A program made the translations under genes and the position numbers. Below the pieces are notes generated by a model. That model was given only the letters and a program-made list of their open reading frames with translations, did not search any database and was not told where the DNA came from. Below are positions 26,182 through 33,607 of a DNA stretch of 64,000 nt, in pieces. How positions within the stretch are numbered: the stretch's first letter is position 1; each line of letters begins with the position of its first letter. Source of the DNA: Embleya sp040629175 (GTDB lineage: Bacteria > Actinomycetota > Actinomycetes > Streptomycetales > Streptomycetaceae); assembly GCF_040629175.1 (NCBI RefSeq), contig NZ_JBEXUX010000020.1, positions 62,001 to 126,000 on the forward strand, written 5' to 3'.

Positions 26182-26699
26182 GACGCGAGGGCCGATTCCT
26201 CGGAATCCGGCGGCGGAGCGGGACAGCACAGGCGCACCGCGAGGAAGTGCGGATTGGCCGAGGTCGGCAGTTCGAAGACGGCCCGGACGCACTTGGATGT
26301 GCCGTCGGTCAGCCATGAGACGGCGTCGGCCAACTCCTTGACGATGAGCAATCCCCGGCCGCAAGTGCCGTTTGCCGAGGACTTGGTGAGGACCGGCTTC
26401 GGAAGGCAGTCACCCCGCGCGTCCCACACCGCCACCACCAACCGACGCCCCGCGATGGCGATACACACCACGATCGGGCGCCTGCCGTAGGTAACGGCGT
26501 TCGTCGCCAACTCGTTGAGCGCCAACTCCGCGCTGTCGATCTTCGACTGGTCGATGCGGGCGGCGACACACAGGCCCACCGCCCTCTTCCGTATGGCGGA
26601 GAGCGAGGCGACTTCGTCGAGGCCATCCGCATCCGGGCGTTCGATCGCCAACGGCAGGTCATCGGCGCGGGTCGGCAGGCATGTGGTGTCGGTAGGCAC
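26178..26699 (-). CDS. RsbW/AbaA-like ATP-binding regulatory protein
   Basis: A 173-residue protein with a HATPase_c (GHKL) fold of the anti-sigma-factor kinase type. SAELALNELATNAVTYG near residue 63 is the N-box, AVWDARGD near 95 the G1 box, and NGTCGRGLLIVKELAD near 118 the G2 region. In Streptomyces, standalone proteins of this kind often occur beside XRE/DUF397 regulators (abaA and whiJ-type clusters) and modulate development or antibiotic production. GTG at 26699 has AGGGGAG 6 nt upstream. It is divergent from the XRE gene and coupled to a small downstream gene. Confidence 0.85.
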   Translation of the reverse strand: MPTDTTCLPTRADDLPLAIERPDADGLDEVASLSAIRKRAVGLCVAARIDQSKIDSAELALNELATNAVTYGRRPIVVCIAIAGRRLVVAVWDARGDCLPKPVLTKSSANGTCGRGLLIVKELADAVSWLTDGTSKCVRAVFELPTSANPHFLAVRLCCPAPPPDSEESALAS

Positions 26700-26846
26700 G
26701 GCTCTCCCCTGGAGGTTGGGGTCGGTGCGGCTGGGTGTTCCTGTTGCACAAGGTGATCTTGCATGCGCTGTGGGTTGCTGTTCGTACCGTGCCAAACTTT
26801 CACTGGTGACGTCAATGAAAATCCCAGAGAGAATTTCTTAGTCCCC

Positions 26847-26875
26847 CGAACGAGCGACATCGTCACGGTCGTTCG
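26847..26875. promoter_or_regulatory. inverted repeat between divergent ATPase and XRE genes
   Basis: Perfect CGAACGA (26847-26853) and TCGTTCG (26869-26875) arms with 15 bp between them, 33 nt before the XRE start. The distance between arm centres (22 bp, two helical turns) fits a dimeric regulator, perhaps the XRE protein itself. Confidence 0.45.
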
Positions 26876-26908
26876 TGGTGCAGAATGAGCGCTCACAGGG
26901 AGGCAGTC

Positions 26909-27802
26909 ATGGCGAGCACACGCGGTTCGGTCACCGGCGGCAGCGTCGTTGGGCAACGCACGCTCGGTGCGATGCTCAAGGCGGAACGCAAGCGAGTGCG
27001 CGGAAGATCGCTGAAGTGGGTCGTGGAGAAGACCCAAAGCGCCTTCTCGGTCAGCCGGTTGAGCCGACTCGAGAACGGAGACGCCAAGCCGACGCGTGAT
27101 GACGTCAAACTTCTTCTCAAGCTTTACGGTGTGCCGAAGGATCAACAGGGTCGCTTCTACGAGTTGTTGCCTGCGGAGGGCGCGCTGCCAAAACCGCACC
27201 TGTGGTACGAGGCGTACGGTTCGATCCTGAGCGCGGACTTGTACCAACGCATCGCAATCGAGCACGAAGCCGTCCGGTCCCAGGAATATTTGCCTCTCGG
27301 CATTCCTGGCCTGCTCCAGACTCGGGACTACGCCGCGTTGACCCAGCACGGCGCCTACCTGGCCATGGGTGCCGACGAACGCGCGGACCACACGCGAGTA
27401 CGAATGCTTCGGCAGGAACGTCTTGACGGTTCCGAACCCCTCGTGCTGACCGCCTACATCACCGAGGCGACGCTCTTGTTGACCGCTGGTGCGGGACCGG
27501 AGCTGATGGCGGCTCAGATGCAACGCCTCATCGATGAGGTCGACCGCTCGAACATCACGATTCGCGTCGTGCCCAACAGCGCCGGTCTCAAGGCCATGTA
27601 CCCCTGCGGCATCAACCTTCTGGAGTTTGGTGACGCCAGCAGCTCGGTCGTATACCTGGACGTAGTCGGCGGGAGTGTCCTGCGCGACAATGAGCGCGAC
27701 ATCCAACGCACACTGCGAGTGTTCGAGGAGTTGGACAGGCAGGCGTTGCCACAGGAGAAGACCCTCGAACTTCTTCACCGAAAATTGAGAGAGATTTCGT
27801 GA
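26909..27802 (+). CDS. XRE-family regulator with DUF5753 domain (WhiJ-like)
   Basis: A 297-residue transcription regulator. An N-terminal helix-turn-helix of the XRE type spans about residues 15-75 (GRSLKWVVEKTQSAFSVSRLSRLENGDAKPTRDDVKLLL), followed by the DUF5753 sensor domain with the hallmark EYLPLGIPGLLQTRDYA near 133 and ITIRVVPNSAGLKAMYP near 215. Such proteins work with DUF397 partners in Streptomyces development (WhiJ/BldB type). ATG at 26909 has GGGAGG 6 nt upstream; an ATG at 26885 would add eight residues without a site. GTGA overlap with the DUF397 gene. Confidence 0.9.
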   Translation: MASTRGSVTGGSVVGQRTLGAMLKAERKRVRGRSLKWVVEKTQSAFSVSRLSRLENGDAKPTRDDVKLLLKLYGVPKDQQGRFYELLPAEGALPKPHLWYEAYGSILSADLYQRIAIEHEAVRSQEYLPLGIPGLLQTRDYAALTQHGAYLAMGADERADHTRVRMLRQERLDGSEPLVLTAYITEATLLLTAGAGPELMAAQMQRLIDEVDRSNITIRVVPNSAGLKAMYPCGINLLEFGDASSSVVYLDVVGGSVLRDNERDIQRTLRVFEELDRQALPQEKTLELLHRKLREIS

Positions 27803-27987
27803 TCCAGAACAGGCACCCCGATGCGCCTTGGCGCAAGTCCACCCATTCGGGAGAGGGCAACGGCTGCGTCACCGTTGCACCGCTCGACTCGACCATCGGC
27901 GTCAAGGACAGCAAGCTCAATGCCAGCCCTGTTCAGGAGTTCGCCCCCAGCGCATGGGAGCAGTTCCTGAGCGATGGGTTCCGTTGA
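27799..27987 (+). CDS. DUF397 protein
   Basis: A 62-residue DUF397 protein with the conserved WRKSTHSGEGNGCVTVA and VKDSK blocks. GTG at 27799 overlaps the XRE stop (GTGA), so the two are translated together. DUF397 proteins act as small partners, probably antitoxin- or antagonist-like, of the adjacent XRE regulator. Confidence 0.9.
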   Translation: MIQNRHPDAPWRKSTHSGEGNGCVTVAPLDSTIGVKDSKLNASPVQEFAPSAWEQFLSDGFR

Positions 27988-28081
27988 CATAGAGCGCGGC
28001 GGACCGTCGCCCAAAGATCACCTGGAGGGCGGCCCCCGGGTATAGGGGGCGTCCTCGTCTGCGTCACCGTATCTGCCGGCG

Positions 28082-28834
28082 TTGACACGTTTTGGCCGCC
28101 ATTCTTCGCGGTGCGCGATTGACGTTCCGCGCGTGGCACCCGTGCGTTGCACAGGCGACGGCGCACTCGGCCACCCGGCTGGTGCGCCGTACGAGCGCGT
28201 CCACATCACCGCCGGCGTGCGCCGCGTTCCCGCAGCCTGGATCGAACAGGTCGGCGACAGCGCCACCATCGTCATGCCCTGGGGTACCGACTACACCCCT
28301 CACGACCAGATTCTCAGGCTTACCAAAACCGAACCCGGACGCGCGTGTGGGCCGTTCGTTCTACCGTCCTCATTCATAAAACTCCGCGACCAACGTCACG
28401 GATATCCCGAGACGTCTTTCCCGGACGACTGGACCGACAACGCGCGCGAGTCCACCCCCGACATCGACATCGGCGATATCACGGGCGGAGCCTACGACCC
28501 CGTGCAATTCGTGATCGGCCTCCACGTTCCCAACTGCGTTCCGGACCCCGTACCGGGCACCCTGTGGTTGTACGCCCCCGACATGGGAGCGGGCCCGTCC
28601 ATTGCAGCGGCCACCTTCGCCGACGGCTACAAGTCCGCCGCGTACGAAGCCGGCCCACGAGACCTGTGGACCGAGGTCCAAGCGGCCTACCACCGCTGGA
28701 CGAACGCCGGCCAACCACCCGCGCACGCCTTCGGCTTGACCGTCACCGTCGCGGACGACGGCACGGTATGCCAACGCCCGTGGTTCAAGTCCCCCGACAA
28801 CGAACTCCACGCACCGTGGAAGTCCCCGCAGTAG
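28082..28834 (+). pseudogene. PIMT-like methyltransferase lacking its N-terminal half
   Basis: From about 28130 the plus strand encodes CTGDGALGHPAGAPYERVH, VRRVPAAWIEQ and IVMPWGTDY, which align with the post-motif-I part of PIMT-like methyltransferases (compare PGAYDRIVATVGLPGVPTSW in the intact gene at 22745), and then a C-terminal domain of about 170 residues. The N-terminal lead and SAM motif I are missing; the first 15 codons of the open frame do not resemble the family. Followed 10 nt after the TAG stop by an ATP-grasp remnant. It could still be expressed as a C-terminal domain protein, but is best read as a truncated RiPP methyltransferase. Confidence 0.65.
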
Positions 28835-28844
28835 CAAGGAGTCA

Positions 28845-29131
28845 CGGTTCACCGCGCGCATCGACTCGGGCCTGTTGGACTGGCGCAGCGACTACGGCCG
28901 TCACCGGTACAGCGTCATGGAACTCCCCGAACCCGTGGCCCGGGCCACCATCCGGTACATGCGCGACCAGCGGCTGTCCTACGGAGCCCTGGATTTTGCC
29001 CTCACCGCGTCCGGGAGTTTCTGTTCTACGAATGCAATCCACTGGGGCAGTACGGGTGGATCGAGGCGTCCACAGGGATGCCGATCTCGGCGGCGATCGC
29101 CGATCTACTCCGGAACGGAAGCTCGACGTGA
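28845..29131 (+). pseudogene. C-terminal remnant of an ATP-grasp peptide ligase, frameshifted
   Basis: The frame from 28845 reads FTARIDSGLLDWRSDYGRH, then ALDFALTASG; after a one-base shift in the G-run at 29013-29015 the other frame continues FLFYECNPLGQYGWIEASTG and PISAAIADLL up to the TGA at 29129. The two pieces together match the C-terminal end of RimK-like ATP-grasp ligases that mature graspetides (LDF...FLECNPNGQWGWIE...GLPIAAAIADLL). One inserted G would restore the frame. The first roughly 230 residues of the enzyme are gone. The stop overlaps the GTG of the next gene, the normal arrangement of an ATP-grasp gene followed by its methyltransferase. Confidence 0.75.
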
Positions 29132-29733
29132 ATCCTCCCGCCCCCTCCGCCTCGATCCGGGACGGTGCCCTGTTGCGGCGTCGTCTCGCCGACGAACTCG
29201 CCGCCTGCGGGGATCTGCGCACGCCGGCGTGGCGCGTGGCTGTGGAGTCGGTGCCCCGGGAGGTGTTCGCGCCCGAGTGGTTCGAGCGCGTGGACACCGA
29301 GCGGGGCACGATGTGGGCTCCCGTGGTCGGAGATGCCGCGACGTTGGCCCGGGTGTACGAGGACGTCACTCTGGTCACCCAACTCGACAACGGAGTTCGT
29401 CCCAGGGACGCGACCGGGCCCGTCTTCGGCGTGCCCTCGTCGTCGACGTTGCCGGGCCTGGTCGTGGGGATGCTGGTGGGCGACGGCCCGCAGTTGGACC
29501 ATGTCCTGGACGTCGACGGCTCCTTCGCGACGCTGTTGCCCCAGCGGGATGGGTCGTGGCGGGTCCGCGAAGGAGGCCCTCGTCGCCTCTGGGACCTCGC
29601 CGAGCGGGCTGCGGCCGCATGGCGGGTGCAGCGCTCACCCGCCGTCGACGCCTTCCGCCTGTCGATCACGCCCGATCGACAAACCGTCCACCTTCCCGAC
29701 AATTCCCTGACCTGGGACCTGCCTCGCGGCTGA
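29128..29733 (+). pseudogene. PIMT-like methyltransferase with internal deletion of SAM domain
   Basis: A 201-residue open frame from GTG 29128. Residues 1-118 match the N-terminal lead of the PIMT-like family (SVPREVFAPEWF, YEDVTLVTQLDNG, SSSTLPGLVVGML), and residues 122-201 match its C-terminal domain (DGSWRVREGGPRRLW, TPDRQTVHL). Compared with the intact 378-residue gene at 22745, about 180 residues carrying the whole SAM-binding core are absent at the join near residue 118-122, without loss of frame. The product cannot bind SAM in the normal way. Together with the two fragments upstream it marks a degraded ATP-grasp/methyltransferase RiPP locus. Confidence 0.72.
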
Positions 29734-29816
29734 GTTCGCCGCTCGCCGCGGCGCCGGCCGGGCGCGCCCGGCCGTCCCCCGGCCGACCGGGAGCCGCGCC
29801 GGGGGGAGTGGCGTGG

Positions 29817-29847
29817 TTGACCCTCACGTGGCGTCATGGCGCATTGT
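29817..29847 (+). promoter_or_regulatory. MerR-type promoter, leaderless, before MerR-methyltransferase gene
   Basis: TTGACC (29817-29822) and CATTGT (29842-29847) are separated by 19 bp, and the GTG start at 29855 lies eight bases after the -10 box, so transcription probably begins at the start codon. The spacer has an imperfect dyad around ACGTGGCGT. Geometry and position suggest that the MerR-domain protein controls its own gene. Confidence 0.6.
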
Positions 29848-29854
29848 CGGGGGT

Positions 29855-30970
29855 GTGGAAGAGCACCTGACCGTGGGGCGGGTGGCCGAGTTGGCCGAAG
29901 TGACCGTCCGCACGCTGCATCACTACGACGAGATCGGCCTCGTGCGGCCGTCCGCGCGGACCGCGGCCGGGTATCGGGCCTACGCCGTGGCGGACGTCGA
30001 GCGACTGCGGGAGGTGCTGGCCTACCGGCGGTTGGGCTTCGGGTTGCGCGAGATCGCCGATCTGGTCGACGACCCGGCCACCGACGCGGTCGCGCACCTG
30101 CGCCGACTGCGCGGCCTGCTGCTGGATCAGCGGGACCGCGCCGCGGGCATGGTGACGGCCATCGACAAGGAACTGGAGGCACGGGCGATGGGGATCAGGA
30201 CCACGCCGGAGGAGCAACTGAGAGGGTTCGGGAAGCAGTTGTACGACACCATCGGGTCCGCCTACCCGGCGACGCGGCGCACCGAGCCGCGGATCGCCGC
30301 GCGGGTCTGGGAGGCGCTCGGGGACGCGCGTACGGTGCTCAACGTCGGGGCCGGCACCGGCTCCTACGAGCCTCCCGACCGCGAGGTCACGGCGGTGGAA
30401 CCGTCCGCGGTGATGCGGGCGTTGCGTCCCGCCGGTGCGGCGCCGTGTGTGGCCGCCGGCGCGGAGAGCCTGCCGTTCGAGGACCGGTCGTTCGATGCCG
30501 CGATGGCGTTCAGCACCGTTCATCACTGGCAGGACCCGATCGCCGGGCTGCGCGAGATGCGCCGGGTGGCGCGTCGTGTGGTGGTGTTCACGCACGACGC
30601 CACCGACACCGGCTGGCTGCACCGGTTCTGGCTCACCCGCGACTACCTGCCCGAGGTCGCCGGTCTGGTCACCGGTCGGCCCTCGGTGGATCGGCTCGCC
30701 CGCGCGATCGGGGCTCGGATGGAGCCGGTGCTCATCCCGTGGGACTGTGCCGACGGCTTCTTCGAGGCGTACTGGCGCCGACCCGAGGCGTACCTGGACG
30801 AACACGTGCGCCGCGCGATATCGGTCTGGACCAGGGTCGGGCCGCAGGCCGAGAAGCGCGCGGTGGACGCACTCCGCGCCGACCTCGCCTCGGGCCGGTG
30901 GGCCGAACGCAACCCCGATCTGGTCGACCTCGACGCGGCCGAGCTGGGTCTGCGCCTGCTCGTGGCCTGA
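29855..30970 (+). CDS. MerR-type DNA-binding domain fused to SAM-dependent methyltransferase
   Basis: A 371-residue fusion. Residues 5-75 are a MerR winged helix (TVGRVAELAEVTVRTLHHYDEIGLVRPSARTAAGYR), followed by the dimerisation helix to about 115 that ends in a TipA-like MGIRTTPEE. From about residue 155 a class I methyltransferase begins: motif I VLNVGAGTGS (161-170), the ribose acid in VTAVEPS, SLPFEDRSFDAAMAFSTVHHW near 210 and the LREMRRVARRVVVF strand. Thus the effector domain usual for MerR proteins is replaced by an enzyme. It may methylate a small molecule and report on it, or use the fold only as a SAM or ligand sensor. The GTG at 29855 is placed at the end of its own MerR-type promoter. 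Confidence 0.85.
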   Translation: MEEHLTVGRVAELAEVTVRTLHHYDEIGLVRPSARTAAGYRAYAVADVERLREVLAYRRLGFGLREIADLVDDPATDAVAHLRRLRGLLLDQRDRAAGMVTAIDKELEARAMGIRTTPEEQLRGFGKQLYDTIGSAYPATRRTEPRIAARVWEALGDARTVLNVGAGTGSYEPPDREVTAVEPSAVMRALRPAGAAPCVAAGAESLPFEDRSFDAAMAFSTVHHWQDPIAGLREMRRVARRVVVFTHDATDTGWLHRFWLTRDYLPEVAGLVTGRPSVDRLARAIGARMEPVLIPWDCADGFFEAYWRRPEAYLDEHVRRAISVWTRVGPQAEKRAVDALRADLASGRWAERNPDLVDLDAAELGLRLLVA

Positions 30971-31030
30971 GTCGTCGGGGAACGCGACCCCGATCCGGCG
31001 CGCAAATCGGGGCCGCGTCGGCGCCGCGGC

Positions 31031-31339
31031 TCAGCCCTCGTCGGCCGGCGTCAAGTCGCTCTCGTAGTGCACGATCGTCGGCGGGACGGCGAAGAACTCG
31101 CCGACGATGGCCCGCCACTGCGGGAAGAGGTCGGATTCACGGAAGCCGACCGTGTGCGCCTCCAGGGTCTCCCAGCCGATCAACAGCAGGAACGAGGTGG
31201 GGGACTCGACCTGGCGGACCAGGCGGGCCCAGCGGAAGCCGGGAGACTTGGCGACGACCTCGCGTCCGCGCAGGAACGCGGTCTCGAAGTCCGCCTCGCG
31301 GCCCTCCGTGACGGTGATGTCCGCGTGTTCGATGATCAT
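31031..31339 (-). CDS. antibiotic biosynthesis monooxygenase (ABM) domain protein
   Basis: A 102-residue single-domain protein with the dimeric alpha-beta-barrel ABM fold: MIIEHADITVTEGREADFETAF, the PGFRWARLVRQVESPTSFLLLIGWETLEAH core and FFAVPPTIVHYE. Members include small cofactor-free monooxygenases and heme-degrading or stress-related proteins; no reaction can be assigned. The gene stands alone, converging on the MerR-methyltransferase gene. Confidence 0.82.
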   Translation of the reverse strand: MIIEHADITVTEGREADFETAFLRGREVVAKSPGFRWARLVRQVESPTSFLLLIGWETLEAHTVGFRESDLFPQWRAIVGEFFAVPPTIVHYESDLTPADEG

Positions 31340-31468
31340 GGCAAGCTCCGTGCTTCGTCGGATCGGGTCAAGGCGACACCAGGATATGGATCATGGCGAA
31401 CCGCCCCGGCGTCGAGCGTGCCGGGGCGGTTCGTCGGTGCCGACGAGCGAGCGTCGACGGCCCCGGTC

Positions 31469-32269
31469 CTAGCTGAACCAGTGCCGCTTCTTACGGGTGA
31501 GCTGGTAGCCCAGGATGCCGAACACGACCGCGACGAAGGTCGCCATCGCGGTCCAGAACCAGCGCGCGTTCGGGCCGTCCATCCAGTCCCACTGGTACCA
31601 GTGGTCCTCTTCCTGATCCCAGGCCACCGACCGGGTGTCCGCGGTCTGGCCGCTCTTGAGCACCGAGCCGGCCTTGGTGATCGGCACCAGCGGGTCGGCG
31701 AGCCTGCGGTCCGAGGTCGGCACCTGGTCGTCGCCGTCCTTGGTGTCCACCCGTACGGTCACCTTGGTCGCGGCGCCCGTGTCCAGGGCGGGCACGTCCA
31801 TCGCGGCGATCCGGACGAAGTACATCCCGGGCAGCGGGTCGGTGGACCACGGCTCGGCCCAGTCGCGCACCGTGCGCGGGGTGCAGGTCAGGGCGATCTT
31901 GTTGTCGGTCTTCTGCGCGGTGGCGACCTGCTTGCCCTCGACGCACGGCTGCCGCCGGCGCAGGCCGTCGTAGATCTCGATCCGGTAGGTCACCGGGCCG
32001 CTGCGCGCATTGCCCGAGGCCAGCTCCAGGTCCACCTTGGCGTGGATCTCCTTGCCCGCCTTGGCCGGGAACTGCCAGTACAGGTACTCACCTTGGGAGG
32101 CCGACCAGCGCGCCTCCTCGCCCAGCTCGAGCGTGCCCGCACCCAGGAACGAGGTGCCCGGCGGCGTGTCCTGGTCGGCCATCGCCGGGCCCGCGAACAA
32201 CGTCACACCCACGAACGCCGCGGCGACCGCCGCCAACGCCCGCTTCATTCCACGGATCGCGCCCGTCAT
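31469..32269 (-). CDS. exported, membrane-anchored protein coupled to VWA protein
   Basis: A 266-residue protein with a signal peptide (MKRALAAVAAAFVGVTLFAGPAMA, cleavage near residue 31), an extracytoplasmic domain of about 190 residues rich in beta strands, and a C-terminal membrane segment (FWTAMATFVAVVFGILGYQL) followed by the stop-transfer signal TRKKRHW. ATG at 32269 overlaps the stop of the VWA gene (ATGA). No domain was recognised, but the beta-rich ectodomain resembles the one following the VWA domain in the upstream protein, as if both had a common second domain. Probably a complex partner of the VWA protein at the cell surface. Confidence 0.7.
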   Translation of the reverse strand: MTGAIRGMKRALAAVAAAFVGVTLFAGPAMADQDTPPGTSFLGAGTLELGEEARWSASQGEYLYWQFPAKAGKEIHAKVDLELASGNARSGPVTYRIEIYDGLRRRQPCVEGKQVATAQKTDNKIALTCTPRTVRDWAEPWSTDPLPGMYFVRIAAMDVPALDTGAATKVTVRVDTKDGDDQVPTSDRRLADPLVPITKAGSVLKSGQTADTRSVAWDQEEDHWYQWDWMDGPNARWFWTAMATFVAVVFGILGYQLTRKKRHWFS

Positions 32270-33540
32270 GACATCGCCTTTCCGAGAGCCTTGAACGCGC
32301 GACGCAGCCAACCGGCCAACAGCCCGGCGATCAGGCCGAATCCGGCGAGTACGCCGAGGAACACCCAACCCCGGCCCAGGCCGTGCACGTTCGCGGCCTT
32401 GCTGTCGGTGGCCTTGACCAGGTCCACCGTCAACTCCAGCGGCAGGCCCGGCTTGGTGGCCACATTCGGCTGCGCGGCGAACGCGTTGGTGACGACCAGG
32501 CAGATCGTCTTCGTCTTCGCGTTGTCGCTGTCGGTCTTGTACGGGTAGCGCAGACCGGCGGACTGCACGTCGGTACGGCCGTTGCCGGCACCCGCGTTGC
32601 CGACCAGTTCGCGGCCGTCCTCACTGAACGCGGTGACCGTCACGTCGTAGTCGCGCGCGACCTTGCGGTCCGCGCCGACCGTCGCGGTGGCCCGCAACTC
32701 CTGGTTGGGCTTGAGCGGCACCTTGTACCAGAGGTGCTGGCTGAACTCCTCGCGGTCGCTGTACACGCCGGGTGCGAGCAACGGCGCGTCCTGGCAGCCG
32801 TTCGGGCTGCCCTTGACCGACGCGGGCGTCTCGTCCGCCTCGCGCACCGCGCGCTTGACGATCTGCTGGACCTTCTGCGACAGCTCGTCCGCGTTCAGCA
32901 CCGAGGTGTAGGTGCCGCCGGTGGCCTCGGCGATGCAGGAGAGCTGACGGCGGGTGTTCTCGTCCGGGACCAGGCCCAGCGTGTCCACGATCAGGTTGAG
33001 TCCGGACGCGGCCAACTCGCGGGCCACGTCGCACGGGTCGGGCGGCGCGCAGGTCTCCTCGCCGTCGGTGATCAGCACGATTCGGCGGCTGCCGGCTCCG
33101 GTGCCCAGGTCCTTGGCGGCCTCGCGCAACGACAGTGCGATCGGAGTCCAGCCGGTCGGCGCCAACTTGGCGATCTCGTTCTTGATCACGACCTTGTTGG
33201 GTCTGCCGACTGGGGCCAGTTGCTGGGTGTCCACGCAACCCTTGGCCTTGTCGTTGCCCGGGTACGTGGCACCCAGCACCCGGACGCCGAAGTCGGCCGG
33301 CTCCGGGACACTGTCCACGACCTCGTTGAAGGCCTTCTTTGCGGCGTCCATGCGGGTCATCCCGCCGGCGTCGTTGGCCTTCATCGAACCGCTCACGTCG
33401 AGGACCAGCTCGACTTTCGGCGGTGGCCCGGTCGGATTCGTCTCGTCGGCCATCGCGGACGGTGCGGAACCGCCCACGACAGCCAAGGTCGTCAGCAGGC
33501 CGATCACACCGGCCCCGACCTTTCGCATCTTGATCGTCAC
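32266..33540 (-). CDS. secreted, membrane-anchored VWA-domain protein
   Basis: A 424-residue protein with a signal peptide (to about residue 31), a von Willebrand factor A domain at about 40-235 containing the MIDAS motif DVSGSMK, the second metal-binding Thr region (GWTPIALSL) and LITDGEETC, then a beta-rich domain and a C-terminal membrane segment (WVFLGVLAGFGLIAGLLAGWL) with a basic tail. VWA domains bind a divalent metal and protein ligands. The cysteines in the VWA domain suggest disulfides outside the cell. GTG at 33540; an ATG four codons further is an alternative. Coupled to the next gene; function unknown. Confidence 0.85.
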   Translation of the reverse strand: MTIKMRKVGAGVIGLLTTLAVVGGSAPSAMADETNPTGPPPKVELVLDVSGSMKANDAGGMTRMDAAKKAFNEVVDSVPEPADFGVRVLGATYPGNDKAKGCVDTQQLAPVGRPNKVVIKNEIAKLAPTGWTPIALSLREAAKDLGTGAGSRRIVLITDGEETCAPPDPCDVARELAASGLNLIVDTLGLVPDENTRRQLSCIAEATGGTYTSVLNADELSQKVQQIVKRAVREADETPASVKGSPNGCQDAPLLAPGVYSDREEFSQHLWYKVPLKPNQELRATATVGADRKVARDYDVTVTAFSEDGRELVGNAGAGNGRTDVQSAGLRYPYKTDSDNAKTKTICLVVTNAFAAQPNVATKPGLPLELTVDLVKATDSKAANVHGLGRGWVFLGVLAGFGLIAGLLAGWLRRAFKALGKAMS

Positions 33541-33607
33541 GGGGGAGGATCCTACGGATCTAAACGGCCCGCCGTTTGCCGCTCACCGTAGGTGGATTGA
33601 CAGCCCG

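Noticed and set aside
26309..27778. Long minus-strand frame opposite the XRE regulator
   Set aside because: It only merges part of the ATPase region in a wrong frame with the antisense of the XRE gene.
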